A stretch of DNA of 64,000 bases from Osedax fenrisi (GCA_964019155.1 OZ025243.1:13600944-13664943); one strand, 5' to 3'. Shown: positions 1-10,833, counted from the stretch's first letter. Numbers and translations: made by a program. The notes: generated by a model from the sequence alone, not told the origin.

Positions 1-334
1 GATTTTGAAAATTAATAACATTTGACAACTGATCTTCTTGAGATCTTAATAGAGACTGTAAATAATATATTGAAATATAAGGTTAGGATATACTATATAT
101 ATGTGTGTGTGTGTATTTTTATATATATATGTATATGCGTATGTGTATATGTGTTATCATTTGATATTACTATTTTCGGTTCTTTAATATTTTCAATAAC
201 TTTAGCAATAGCAATACCATGGTATGGTAAATTAACTGACTTGTTATCTCACCAACCTTACGATGTATACATTCCTATATGCATATAGGCGCATCTATTG
301 TATACCTACCAGACGCATCGTTTTTATTATATAA
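1..334. other. AT-rich spacer with TG/TA simple repeats
   Basis: A (TA/TG)-rich low-complexity tract lies around 90-160. The reading frame across it is only translated microsatellite. I see no gene or recognisable element. Confidence 0.6.
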
Positions 335-600
335 TTGAATACCCCGCCCTGACCAATACACTAAGACTAAATAATATTTAGAATTCGTATTATATATATA
401 TAATACAATTATAATTGTGTATAATACACTATCGGCTCTCGTTATAACCATGGATTCATTAATACGAGAGCAGCTTTAGAGACACCTTATAATGGCTATA
501 GAGTCATGTGATTATAAGTAAAAACTGCATATATATATACCTATAGGTTATCGAATGAAATTAGAGGAATGTCCACCAAAATGAAATAACAAATACAAAA
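335..600 (+). mobile_element. Diverged SINE copy (body, head mostly lost)
   Basis: The segment shares the landmarks of the better copies at 3629, 17006 and 34071 in the same order: the GGCTCTCGTTA block near 432, an ATGG block, the GAGAGC block, TGGTTATAAGTGAAAA-like sequence, then GTCCACCAAA and an A-rich tail with AACAAATA. The tRNA-like head is reduced to a stretch resembling its end (CCCCGCCCTGACCA). It is an old, mutated copy. Boundaries are approximate. Confidence 0.6.
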
Positions 601-1479
601 TAATATGAACCTATATTATATTTTTATTTATACTATTTCCTATAAATAAGGTACCATAGAATAGCTTTTTTTGTAATACATTTAAAACACATTAACAATA
701 TAACGTAATACAATGAGGATAGTCACGTGATATGTATTATTTATAATGTAAACATATCTCGTTGATGTGCCGGTGTCGGACATCATGAATACATACGTGT
801 AATCTAGCAGGGGCTCGTCAACAAATATAAGGATAATGAAATAAAAAACCAAAACACTATTCAACTATAGTTGAAAGCCAAAGTATACTTTGGTAATAGA
901 ATATCTTCAGATTGGATTCGTTATTGATGATTCGTAGTATAATTATATTATCAGAATTATCTAATTTACTGTATTGGTTATGCTGGTTTTAATGTCAGTA
1001 TATGCCAATACCACTACATTAATGTAATGACCAACCCTTGGGGCCTGATCCACCTCATATGGGTTATCCAACCTTAATTAGTGTTCCCTTTATGGTGGAG
1101 ATTTCTGATTTTTTTTCTGTTGTTTTTATTTTATTTCACATAATATGCGCATATTCGCGTATAATATTTATATATCTTATGTTCGGCATACATAAATCAA
1201 GGCGTTTTGTTATTAAATGTAAACCCGATGTTAATTTATGTACCATGTCGATTTGGGTATCAATTCATATCTATTTTTCTTCCATATTTGTGTATATATA
1301 TTTTTTTTTTTACCTAATAAACTATATATTATTACATTATTATTATTACGAACACTACATGTTAAGTGCATTAGGGATGTGTATATTCATAGTAGGTTGC
1401 GATCTTTAATAACTCAAATAGTGATGATATATTGGACAGCTTTCTGTACCTAATATAGCTAATACACAAGAGTATACAT

Positions 1480-1480
<1 letters not shown>
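601..1480. other. AT-rich spacer, no recognisable gene
   Basis: No motif, repeat family or convincing coding segment is visible. Open frames near 1038-1450 have low-complexity hydrophobic translations that fit AT-rich non-coding DNA. Confidence 0.5.

Positions 1481-1483
<3 letters not shown>

Positions 1484-1524
<41 letters not shown>
1484..1524. repeat. (TA)n microsatellite
   Basis: About 20 perfect TA units. It is one of more than twenty such tracts in the window, many of which abut transposon ends. Confidence 0.95.
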
Positions 1525-1529
<5 letters not shown>

Positions 1530-1580
1530 TTGAACAATGCCTATACCCTAATAGATAACAATAGTAACACACAATATTAA

Positions 1581-1850
1581 CTATCCACTACAATCCACTA
1601 GGTTAACCTCTTTATCCTCGAGGATTTTTTCCAGCTCTTTAATCTCCTCCTCCTTCCTCTGAATGGGCGTGAGATGGAGAGCTTCTTTCTTGCTCCGTTT
1701 CACAACTTTAACCACGCCCACCTCTTTGCCGATAGCCACTCCCTCGCATTTGGTAGTAGCCACTTTGGATATATTGGTCGCGATATCGATAGCCCTAATG
1801 TCGACGTGTCGCTTGGCAACAGTGCTTGATTTCTTGGCTTTTGACCGCAT
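1581..1850 (-). CDS. Unrecognised 89-aa ORF or exon, GC-rich and lysine/glutamate-rich
   Basis: I do not recognise this protein. It opens MRSKAKKSSTVAKRHVDIRA and ends in a charged, probably helical or coiled-coil segment containing RKEEEIKELEKILEDKE before a TAG stop. The segment is near 45-50% GC with many G/C third positions, while flanking DNA is under about 25% GC and the septin exons use AT-rich codons. The sequence TTTAG lies just upstream of the ATG on this strand and could be a 3' splice site, and AGAG|GTTAAC near the end resembles the GTTA donors used by the septin gene. It could therefore be an internal exon or a short intact gene. A recently inserted fragment is also possible. Confidence 0.4.
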   Translation of the reverse strand: MRSKAKKSSTVAKRHVDIRAIDIATNISKVATTKCEGVAIGKEVGVVKVVKRSKKEALHLTPIQRKEEEIKELEKILEDKEVNLVDCSG

Positions 1851-2054
1851 TCTAAACGGTGAACAATTACCAATAGTATACCATAGTTACTATACTAACT
1901 ATAGTTATTATTATATATATGATATAATTATTATAATAACTAGATCGATTATAATCATATGACTATAATTATATGAGATATTTTATAATAAATGATCGCG
2001 CGTTTAATTAAATAAATAGACACTTTTATGAACGATTCATAATACATTATAAAC

Positions 2055-2058
<4 letters not shown>

Positions 2059-2101
<43 letters not shown>
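2059..2101. repeat. (TA)n microsatellite
   Basis: About 21 uninterrupted TA units. Confidence 0.95.
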
Positions 2102-2104
<3 letters not shown>

Positions 2105-3200
2105 TATACATAAATAAAATAAATATTATTTATTATTTGTTGTATAAATAACTTTATCAATTATATGATTAATGTTAATATTAAAATATATTATAATAAA
2201 CACGTGGGAAATGTGTCTGTTAATAATGTGTCTGCCTACTACTTTGAGAGTCACTCTGATAATTAACATTATATATTTACATACCACCTAGTGGATTCTA
2301 TTCCTGAATTGTCATCGAGATAGGTAGATCCTAATGAATTGACATGCTTTATAATTTATACCAAACACATCCCATTATTCATGACATAGATGTCATTAAC
2401 TAGTAGCCTATCTAATTGTTCATACCAACACATGTAATTATATCTCCACATCATCATTATATATCGTAGTATCACTCCGCACATCTAGAATTACTTCTTC
2501 ACACTAGTCTTACTGCACACGTCTGTATTGCATTGCACCTTACATTGATCCCTACTTAACTCATCTACGAGGAATACTTGTCGTAAGATTTCCTACAATA
2601 TTTCTTCAAACTGAAATCTTACACTAATACTAAACAATAAGCTTAACCATTAATCCCTTGCTCATAACCTAATCGATCTTTTTCTACAACATTTTTGTTC
2701 CGCACACGAAATAAACCTTAATTCGTAAGAAGTAGTTAGTAGCAACTATAATAGTAACGTCTTAAATCGTGGCAGTTATTATATTTGCCGAATTTACTTA
2801 AACCACAACTTTATATACAAACACTATATATACATTATAAAAATATAGTTAACTTCAACATTTAGATTTCTCCATATACTATCAAAAACTCTAAATCCAT
2901 CACATTGAGCTTATATCCTTTCATTCTTCTACTATTATAAATTTCTACTATTAAACCTATTGGTATACATATAATTTATACATACAGTGCACTGTTGTCG
3001 CTTTCTATAGAACTATAAAAATATACTTATAAGTATCAATTATACGAAAAGTTATTGTAAGATGTATCTATGTTATTAATATACTGTCAAATACACTTAT
3101 AACTCCGTTACCGGTTACTAACAATAGACAAAGTATCACTTATACAACCCTCTTTATACACACAAATGCATGCGTTACCCTGATTCACCTAGTACCTGGC
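2102..3200. other. Spacer of moderate complexity, nothing recognised
   Basis: This stretch is less repetitive than its neighbours and somewhat C-rich on the + strand, but no frame stays open and no element family is recognisable. It may be very old transposon sequence. Confidence 0.4.
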
Positions 3201-3204
3201 ATTA

Positions 3205-3357
3205 GGGGCGCTGGAACGATGGTGTGTATGTAGGGGGGACCAACCAATCAAAATAAATGTTGTGGTAAAAGTGGGGGAGGGACCAATAAATAGGAGGTCC
3301 CCCTAGATTTTAAAGTGGGGGACATATCCTCCCCCCGTCCCCCTGTTGCAGCGCCCA
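3205..3357. mobile_element. Non-autonomous DNA transposon (MITE), TA target duplication
   Basis: A 153-bp GC-rich block is bounded by inverted ends. The left end starts GGGGCGCTGGAACG; the right end, read inward, is TGGGCGCTGCAACAGGGG. Each end is directly flanked by TA (3203-3204 and 3358-3359), as for Tc1/mariner-type and several other DNA transposons. The interior is rich in runs of G and C and has no coding capacity. Mobility would depend on a transposase supplied elsewhere. Confidence 0.7.
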
Positions 3358-3540
3358 TACCTAGCATACACTATCTACCACCTATATCAACCAACCATCG
3401 CAGCGCTATCGGTAGTTTAAGTTCTCATATAATTATAAGTAATTCATGTAAACATATATGATTAGCTCTACAAATATACCAATATATGGCGTATTACCTC
3501 CCTATATTTTAATTTAATTTTAAACTTAGATAAACTATAG

Positions 3541-3564
3541 TTATATATATATATATTTATATAT

Positions 3565-3612
<48 letters not shown>

Positions 3613-3627
3613 TAATATATATATATT
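3541..3627. repeat. (TA)n tract directly upstream of a SINE
   Basis: Interrupted TA repeats run right up to the tRNA-like head of the SINE at 3629. Confidence 0.9.
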
Positions 3628-3628
3628 G

Positions 3629-3925
3629 CCTGTGTGGCTCAGTGGCTAAGGCGTCAGACACATAAGCAGTAGGACACGGGTTCGAGACTCGTCCGGACCA
3701 TTAATTAATTTTATAAAATGGGTCTTAAAATATTATTTAGAAGTATTATTATATAATTGTGTATAAATGAATGATCGGCTCTCGTTAAAACCATGGATGC
3801 CTTAACATGAGAGAGGCTTCGAAGGGACATTAGAGCCATATATGGTTATAAGTGAAAAATGTCATCTAAGTTCCTGGATGGGATGAAAGGACTCCACCAA
3901 ATAAAAAATAACAAATAACAAAATA
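3629..3925 (+). mobile_element. tRNA-derived SINE, near full-length reference copy
   Basis: The first ~73 nt look like a tRNA: a pol III A-box-like TGGCTCAGTGG, a B-box GGTTCGAGACTC, and TCCGGACCA where the acceptor end would lie. After a TTAATTAATTTTATAAAA linker comes a ~90-nt conserved body (GGCTCTCGTTAAAACCATGG ... TTAACATGAGAG ... GAGCCATATATGG TTATAAGTGAAAA), then TTCCTGGATGGGATGAAAGG, ACTCCACCAAAT and an A-rich tail with ATAACAAATAACA units. The same order recurs in at least five other places here, which defines a dispersed family. I do not recognise the central body as a named SINE core domain. Confidence 0.88.
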
Positions 3926-4202
3926 TATATATTTAAGTCAATTCGTAAATCATACAAAATGTAAACATGCAATTATGACCTCTATATATATATTATTCAT
4001 ATATAAATACATTATATATAACTCTAAGTATGCCTATTATTGTTATATATATATATCTATATATGTTATATATATTGTGGATATGTATGTTAGTAATCTA
4101 TTGTAAGTAGTAATTATAATTTACCTCGTAAGTGGTGATATTTCTTTAGGGTTTTTCGATTCGTCTTTCTATATTAAATAAATAATAATATATCAAATAT
4201 CT

Positions 4203-4208
<6 letters not shown>

Positions 4209-4255
<47 letters not shown>
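4209..4255. repeat. (TA)n microsatellite
   Basis: About 23 TA units immediately before a possible LINE tail. Confidence 0.95.
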
Positions 4256-4257
<2 letters not shown>

Positions 4258-4258
<1 letters not shown>

Positions 4259-4376
4259 GGATGCACTACATATGAACTGAAGACGGTGATGTGATACAGA
4301 GATGAATGGAGAAAATGTATCATGATGTGCCGAGCAAGCTCGACCTGCAAGTCATGTTAAGGTAAGGTAAGTAATA
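4258..4376 (+). pseudogene. Possible 3' end of an RTE-like LINE
   Basis: One frame reads ...YRDEWRKCIMMCRASSTCKSC and then stops, like the Trp- and Cys-rich ends of CFDP2/RTE-type reverse transcriptases. It has one internal stop. It is followed by GGTAAGGTAAG, a short pentamer repeat typical of a LINE tail, and starts straight after a (TA)n tract. The match is short, so the call is tentative. Confidence 0.35.
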
Positions 4377-4377
4377 T

Positions 4378-4490
4378 ATATATATATATATGTGTGTACG
4401 TATATGTGTGCGTATGTGTGTATGTGTGTACCTATGTGTGTACGTATGTGTGTGCGTATGTATGTATATATGTGTGTGCGTATGCCACAC
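4378..4490. repeat. TA/TGTG/GTAC low-complexity repeat
   Basis: Alternating TA, TGTGTG and TACGTATGTGTG units. The frame open across it on the - strand translates to repeated THIR/THIG units and is not a gene. Confidence 0.85.
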
Positions 4491-5044
4491 GCCGTGTGCA
4501 TGTACTGAAGAAGGTCATGATATGAGCGCACTAACTTGAATCTGAGCAAGTTCTGCCCTCCTAATTACGTTCTTGTTCATGCGAACTTTAATAACCGCAT
4601 TGTTCTTGCAAGTTTTACCGGACATCGCGCCTTATGCCTGTATGCTCCACGTATGTTTACTATACAAACGAATTGGTTTAATTTCGTCTGTATATTGTTG
4701 TAAACGAACTAAAGTTTTTAATTTTCACTTTTGTGTATTAAATTATAAATATTTATTATGATTTTCATTGTTTACTTTTTATATTTAACTTTAATATTGT
4801 TATATTTAATTTGATTTATATTTATAATAATATCACTGATATTCCCAGCACATAGTTGTTATCTAATTATGTATGTTAATTACCTACTCATTAATAATTC
4901 ATTGTAGTATTGCAAAGTGTCCGCAATAATAAACTATGCTTTAGAATATTAATAGAGAATGTTCTTGCGATTGATGGAGTTATCGTAATATGGGCCGGGC
5001 AATATCAGACGGGCATATAGTATAAAACATTGTTATTTACAAAT

Positions 5045-5079
<35 letters not shown>

Positions 5080-5289
5080 ATATTACATATAAATATTAAT
5101 AGGTATAAAGATTAAAACTACCTTATGCATTTGTCAATCAGTCGTTGAAAACAATATAAACCACTGAAAAGTGTAGATATATGTCGTAGTACAATCGGTT
5201 ACATATCACGTGGTCAGTAACCATTGGTTACCCCTGATGTAGATATATAGTATACTTGCAAGGCATTATCTAATGGTGATTAATCTATT

Positions 5290-5769
5290 AATAAATACAT
5301 CGGTATACGAACGGATCCTATTAGGAATACGACAAGGATTGTATTTTATCACCAACACTCTTTAACATCTTCCTATAAAAGTTCATGCAATATACATTAT
5401 AAGACTATTGCAGAACCATAGCCGTTGGAGGATAAGAACTATTTAACCTAATATTTGCAAACGACATCGACTTGATGATAGGATCAAACGCATAGCTGCA
5501 AGAACTCCTAAACAAACTATTCAAGTGTACGTTCTCGACATATGGTATGAGGTCGGCTGCGAGAAAAGTAGAATTGTGGTCAACGAATTCGAGCATAGTG
5601 AGACTGCTGAAGTGATAACGATAACCATGAAGGATGAACCTATTGAAGTAGTAGATAACTTCAAATAGTGTACATCCTACTTGGTGCAACTCTAACGTAA
5701 GACGAAAAAAGTGAAACAGAGATTAACAACATAATGGCGACAGCAACCTCTGCGTTAGTTCGCGTAAAC

Positions 5770-5770
<1 letters not shown>
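5290..5770 (+). pseudogene. RTE/CFDP2-like LINE fragment, catalytic reverse-transcriptase part
   Basis: Broken frames contain IRQGCILSPTLFNIF, then a degraded A-box RT motif in which the catalytic FADD appears as FANDIDLM, followed by LLNKLFKCTFSTYGMRSAA, close to the 'STYGM.ISAEK' region of RTE-type elements. Several stops and frameshifts are present, so it is a dead fragment. It covers the RT segment that is missing from the longer RTE copy at 11976-14870. Confidence 0.75.

Positions 5771-5803
<33 letters not shown>
5770..5803. repeat. (TA)n microsatellite
   Basis: About 17 TA units at the end of the LINE fragment. Confidence 0.95.
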
Positions 5804-5807
<4 letters not shown>

Positions 5808-5949
5808 AATAGCTGAGATTTATATTAAAGAGTAGACAATAATTTGTTGATTATCTAAAGTCATATAGGGTTATACACGTATATATCCTGATTGAAGAAA
5901 TAATGATATACAAAATATACCTTACTAATAATAACTATTATTATTTAAG

Positions 5950-6004
5950 TGTATCGACTATGGTGACAGACACGGATTTAGTATACTATGGTTTCAAACC
6001 TATA

Positions 6005-6040
<36 letters not shown>

Positions 6041-6135
6041 TAACAGTATTCTAACATATAGGTTCAAACCCCGTCCGGAATAATAAAATAGGTATAGGTA
6101 ATCCTAAACATGACATTTAGAAGTGATCTAATTTA
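5950..6135 (+). mobile_element. Probable SINE head remnant split by (TA)n
   Basis: A piece resembling the SINE head (GGTGACAGACACGG) precedes a (TA)n tract at 6006-6038. After it come a B-box-like GGTTCAAACCCCGTCCGGA, a degraded linker, and ATTTAGAAGTGATCTAATT, which matches the family linker. It looks like an old copy whose middle has expanded into a TA microsatellite. Confidence 0.4.
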
Positions 6136-6139
6136 ATTA

Positions 6140-6682
6140 CGTATACAAATGTTGTATTATTATTTATATATTATTATTTGGTTATTTCATTTAACACTTT
6201 TTATAACATATTTAAAATGTATCATTTAAAGTATTAAAATACATAATTAATAATGTACATATTAATATGTATTACTTTTACAGGTTACATGATTGAGGAA
6301 GTATTTAAGAACACATTTAAGAAGTATTCATTTATTTAAGTTACGAAAGATGTTTAACAATATTTAGGTAACCTAAGTAACCAATTATGATTTATCAACA
6401 ACAAAATACTTTATATATATAGGTGCATAATATGCACTGCATATGTACCTATGTATATGTTTGAAAATGTTATGTTATGTTTACAGCAGAACCTAAATGT
6501 AAATATTTTAAATTTTTTAATTTCATATTCATTTCCTATTTATTTATTTCAATTACAATATCATTAACAACTATTTATACGTTATATTCTTAACTATATA
6601 TTAGCCAACATAACAACTATTATATACATAGAATGTATAACATTACTATAAATCATACATATATGTATTTTTTAAATATATA
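6140..6682. other. AT-rich spacer
   Basis: No gene or repeat family seen. Confidence 0.5.
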
Positions 6683-7003
6683 TATATGATGATGATGATA
6701 TTGAGTTTATTAGCACTAAAATAGGGTCATGTAGACCCCTTCGCTCGTGCGGGAAGAAAATAATAATAAAATAATAGTAATACGATAATAATTTGATAAT
6801 AATATACAACGGAAAAACAATAATAAACAATATAAAGGACTATTATATACTACAGTCTGCATTGATATGGTGTAGTTGTATATACTACAGACTGCATTGA
6901 TATAGTATAGTGTTATATAATAATAAGATAATAATAATACAATAACGATTTAATAATGATATAAATTTAATATAACACGGATACAAATAATAAGTTGGAT
7001 GAT

Positions 7004-9835
7004 TTAATGATTATGGGTAGAGAGAAAAGAAGAAGTAAGATTTATAAATCTTTTGTGGGATCTAATAGAACGAATGGTAGGAGGGAGGGAATTCCATAGA
7101 GTTGGACCGGAATTTTTAAAAGCTCTAGAATTTAGGGAAGTTTTACTAGAGTTCTGGGAGATAAGTAGAGGAGCATTTTGGTAACGAAGAGAAGATAATA
7201 TAGTACGTTTTTTAATTAGATCAGAGATATAGCTAGGGGTAAAAGAATATATTGATTTATGGATTATAGATAGTATACGTAATTTACACCTGAGGGAGAA
7301 TGGTAGCCACATACGAGATGATTGATGAGATGTTGTAGTAGAGTGATCCAGTCGAGTTAAACAGTAAGTAGTACGTATTGAGGAACGGATAATCCGATTA
7401 AGTGGAGCAGTAGCTTTAGCAGGAAGTAAATTCAGTAGGGAAGAACAGTAGTCAATACGTGAAAGTACAAGAGCATTAATTAGAGTTTTAGTAAGGTTTC
7501 TGGAAAGTGATGTCCGTATTTTTTTAATTCTGAAGAGATGAAAGTTGGATGATTTTGTAATGGATGATATGTGATTCTTAAATGATAATTTGTCATCAAA
7601 TACTAATCCTAGGTTTTTGGAGGAATGAGAAGGAGAAATAATCATGTTATTTAGAGTAAAGTTTGGAAAGGAAGTTTCAGAAGTAGATATGTTAAGTACA
7701 GTAGTCTTAGAGGAATTAATTAGTAGTTTATTGGAGAGGAGCCATAATCTTATGGAGTTAGCACACTCGATTAATTCAGAGTTAATGGTATTATGAGAAT
7801 TTATAGGGAAAAAGGTAAACAGTTGGATATCATCAGCAAAAATATGGTAGTGGATATTTGGAAATTTCTTAATTAGATCAGCAATAGGGCGGATATAAAT
7901 AGAAAAGAGGGATGGACCTAGAACAGATCCTTGGGGAATACCGTGGTTAAGAGGAGAAAGAGGCGAGTAAGATTTGTCAATCATAATAGAGATATTCCTG
8001 TTAGTGAGATATGAAGTAAACCATTTTAATGCTAAGCCAGATATACCCATTAAAGTAAGTCGCGAGATTAATATGTTATGGTCCAGGGTATCAAAAGCAG
8101 ATGATAGATCAAGTAGGATTAGCTGGCAACACGTGTTGCTATTTAAGGTAGATAATATAGTGTCAGTAATACGTAGGAGAGCTGTTTCGGTTGAATGACC
8201 CTTACGAAAAGCGCTTTGAAACGGGTCGAAAAGATTATTTTTATTTACATGGGCTATGAGTTGTTTGGAAACAATTCTTTCTAATATTTTACTTAATAAG
8301 GGTAGGTGGGAGATCGGGCGATAATTGCTAAATGAGTTTGGGTCTAAGTTTTGTTTTTTTAGAATAGGGGATATTATGGCAGTCTTGAGACAGGGTGAAA
8401 CTTGGCCAGAGTTTAGTGAGTTCGCAATAATATCCAAGAAAATAGGAGAAAATAAGGGTGAAAGTTTGTGATATAATGATAAAGGTAGGGGATCAGTGGG
8501 GGAGGTACAGTGAGATTTCATGAGTAGGTCATTTACTTCATACAGTGAAGGAATAGTGAATGTACTTAATGAGTCAATATGATGGGTAATATATATGGTA
8601 GGATTGAGTATGAGTTGAGTAGATGCGCAAATAATATTATTAATGCTTGCAATTTTATGGTTAAAGAATTTTTCAAAAAGAGAACACAGTTGAAAATTTG
8701 ACGTGTTAGGTAAAATGGGGAGGATTTTTTCATCTGGAGGAGAGAGAATTTTATTTGCTATTTTAAATAATTTGCGAGGATTGGAGGATATCAATGCTAT
8801 CTTTTTGTTATAATAGATAGATTTTGAACGAGATATAGTAGATTTGTAATTTTTTCTAGCTAGTGATAGTGCTAATTTAGTTTCAGTAGAAGGATTTTTA
8901 AGAAATTTCTTCTCAAATTTTCGAACACTCTTCTTGAAGATGAAAAGTTCGTGGGAGAACCAGGGAGAAAAAGGGCGGTCGGTAATTAATGTAGTTTTTG
9001 TAGGTGCATGTATATTGATAATATTTAGGAGAGTGGAGTTTAGGAGTACCGGACAGAGGGAAGTTGAAGAAGAGATCTCAGTTTTGATATTGTTTACAAA
9101 TCTTGGTAGGTCGATAGACTTAACATCTCTATATGTAATACGTTTTCGTTTAATATTTGTGAATTTTAGATTTATAGAGAATTCAATAATAAAATGATCA
9201 GTTAGTAGTTCAATTTTTTGAAAGGAGTTAGGGTTTATACATCTAATAAGAGGACTGGATAGGGGTGTAAATATCATATCAAGTGTATTGCCACTAGAAT
9301 GGGTAGGAAATGATATATGTTGGCACAAGGAAAGAGACTCAGTTAGGAGTTTAAAGTCACCATGGGGATAGATGGGAGAATTATAGTGATAGTTTAAGTC
9401 ACCAAGAACTATTGGTAGATAGGTTGAAGATGAAGGAAGTTTATGGATAAAATCATGAAATTCATCAAAGAATAAACTGGTTTCAGGTTTTGGGGGACGA
9501 TAGATAACGGTAAGATGTAGAGTTAAGTTAGGAAGCTTGAGGGTCAGCGAAATACAATCACTATATGAAAAGGGGGGGAATGAAATGGATGGAGATAGGT
9601 AAAAATCATTACGTATCATAAATCCTACCCCACCACCACGGCCCATTTGTCGTGGAGCGAGATAGAGTGTATATCCAAAGTCCAAGATGGAGGCAAATAT
9701 ATCAGAGTCATTATTAGAAATCCAGGTCTCAGTCAATGCGATTATAATAAATTTTTGTAATTTAAGGTATGGGAACAGAAGGGATATATTTGATCTCAAG
9801 GAGCGAATATTGATCAAGGCTATATTAGAGGATAG
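7004..9835 (-). CDS. LINE ORF2: endonuclease-reverse transcriptase
   Basis: The product nicks target DNA and reverse-transcribes the element RNA onto it. The APE-type endonuclease is N-terminal: INIRSLRSN, LTETW, VIYRPP, GDLN, SSGNTLDMIF and TDH appear in that order over the first ~215 residues. The reverse transcriptase occupies roughly residues 430-720, with YRPISHLPLLSKILERI, LLDLSSAFDTLDH, GIPQGSVLGPSLF and the catalytic FADD. A conserved C-terminal LINE segment ends TLWNSLPPTIRSIRSHKRF. No stops break it. There is no ATG at the expected start: the frame opens after a TGA at 9836-9838, and the first plausible non-ATG codon is TTG at 9817. It lies in the same frame as the last part of ORF1. 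Confidence 0.9.
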   Translation of the reverse strand, partial: LSSNIALINIRSLRSNISLLFPYLKLQKFIIIALTETWISNNDSDIFASILDFGYTLYLAPRQMGRGGGVGFMIRNDFYLSPSISFPPFSYSDCISLTLKLPNLTLHLTVIYRPPKPETSLFFDEFHDFIHKLPSSSTYLPIVLGDLNYHYNSPIYPHGDFKLLTESLSLCQHISFPTHSSGNTLDMIFTPLSSPLIRCINPNSFQKIELLTDHFIIEFSINLKFTNIKRKRITYRDVKSIDLPRFVNNIKTEISSSTSLCPVLLNSTLLNIINIHAPTKTTLITDRPFSPWFSHELFIFKKSVRKFEKKFLKNPSTETKLALSLARKNYKSTISRSKSIYYNKKIALISSNPRKLFKIANKILSPPDEKILPILPNTSNFQLCSLFEKFFNHKIASINNIICASTQLILNPTIYITHHIDSLSTFTIPSLYEVNDLLMKSHCTSPTDPLPLSLYHKLSPLFSPIFLDIIANSLNSGQVSPCLKTAIISPILKKQNLDPNSFSNYRPISHLPLLSKILERIVSKQLIAHVNKNNLFDPFQSAFRKGHSTETALLRITDTILSTLNSNTCCQLILLDLSSAFDTLDHNILISRLTLMGISGLALKWFTSYLTNRNISIMIDKSYSPLSPLNHGIPQGSVLGPSLFSIYIRPIADLIKKFPNIHYHIFADDIQLFTFFPINSHNTINSELIECANSIRLWLLSNKLLINSSKTTVLNISTSETSFPNFTLNNMIISPSHSSKNLGLVFDDKLSFKNHISSITKSSNFHLFRIKKIRTSLSRNLTKTLINALVLSRIDYCSSLLNLLPAKATAPLNRIIRSSIRTTYCLTRLDHSTTTSHQSSRMWLPFSLRCKLRILSIIHKSIYSFTPSYISDLIKKRTILSSLRYQNAPLLISQNSSKTSLNSRAFKNSGPTLWNSLPPTIRSIRSHKRFINLTSSFLSTHNH

Positions 9836-10833
9836 TCAGGCTTGAGAGGAAGAATTATTTATAAATGATTTCTTATAGTGATCAAAAGAATCAAACCATT
9901 TTGTTAGATCAGATTCAGGGATGAGAAAAGGGGGATATGAAAGAGGATTTTTTTTATCCCTAAGTTCAAATGTTTGGGAACGATTATTAAAAAATACTTT
10001 ATACAAAATGGGCGTGAGTTTTTGTTTTAGGGCATGATATAGTACCTTACCAAGAAGTCTAGTAGAGTCAGGTAAATAATGACGAATAAATATATGCTTA
10101 AAATTACTATGTGGTGAGATTTTTAGAAGGGAGGAGAAACATATATCACGAGCAGAAATATTAGTGAAACGTAATATAGCAGTACTGGTAAGAAATGAGG
10201 CAGAAGTAATATAAGAATGTGGAAGTTTTATATAGTCAATTAATGATACTATGAAATTATAGTTAACTTCATAAGGAAGAAGGTGTTCAAGTACTAGTAT
10301 GAGGGAATTATCTATGGAGCGTATGGATGAAGACTTTGAGGAAGTTGAACTAGATAATATAGGGGTTGGTGTGTGATTTGAGGAAAATTTTAAGTCCATT
10401 AGCTTTGGAATGTTTCTAGAAGTATTATCATTGGGCTGGGTATTAGCATTATGCTTGGGCTGGATATTAATAGTCGTAGTAGAAGAATATATATATCAGA
10501 TGTTATATTTGGCGTTACCTTGGAACAAGTATTATGTATAGATTTGTCAGTTAAAGTAGAAGGTGAATATGGCATAGTAATGGGTGGAGTAGTTGTATGA
10601 TTAGTCGAAGGAAACTTATTTAAGGCTAGGCATGAGGAACATGAGAAGATGAAGTTAGGTGAATTAAATATAGCAATAGCATAAGCGGGAGGGGGGTTTT
10701 TAGAATGAAACCAGGATTTAGAAATAATAGCTGCGGGGTATAAACAATTATAATGTAAAATAGATGGACATGTTTTACATTTGAGATAATATTCGCATGC
10801 GGGAAGGTTACAATGTGAACAATTTGAGGACAT
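9836..10833 (-). pseudogene. LINE ORF1 with PHD-like zinc finger, one frameshift
   Basis: The N-terminus has a C4HC3 pattern typical of the PHD-like fingers of CR1-type ORF1 proteins: CSHC, CKTC, HYNC and CSSC in the first ~75 residues. Such proteins bind element RNA. The first frame runs 10833-10399 and the second 10399-9836. Continuing the second frame upstream gives a hydrophilic stretch (QPKHNANTQPNDNTSRN), while the first frame turns low-complexity hydrophobic after the short (TA) run at 10488-10497. A small indel in that run has therefore shifted the frame. The C-terminal part (IFIRHYLPDSTRLLGK) resembles the ORF1 C-terminal domain of related LINEs. It ends in TGA, directly in frame with ORF2. 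Confidence 0.8.

Noticed and set aside
1038..1453. Overlapping open frames
   Set aside because: Low-complexity hydrophobic translations with no motif or splice support.
3629..3702. Functional tRNA gene
   Set aside because: It is joined to the SINE body, recurs in other SINE copies, and does not fold into a clean cloverleaf with a clear anticodon arm.
7974..9197. + strand frames inside the 7-kb LINE
   Set aside because: They are antisense shadows of ORF2.
10397..10401. TAATG stop-start overlap between two LINE reading frames, as used for translational coupling in some LINEs
   Set aside because: Extending the downstream frame upstream gives more plausible protein than the upstream frame's end, so the overlap is a by-product of a frameshift in the TA run at 10488-10497.
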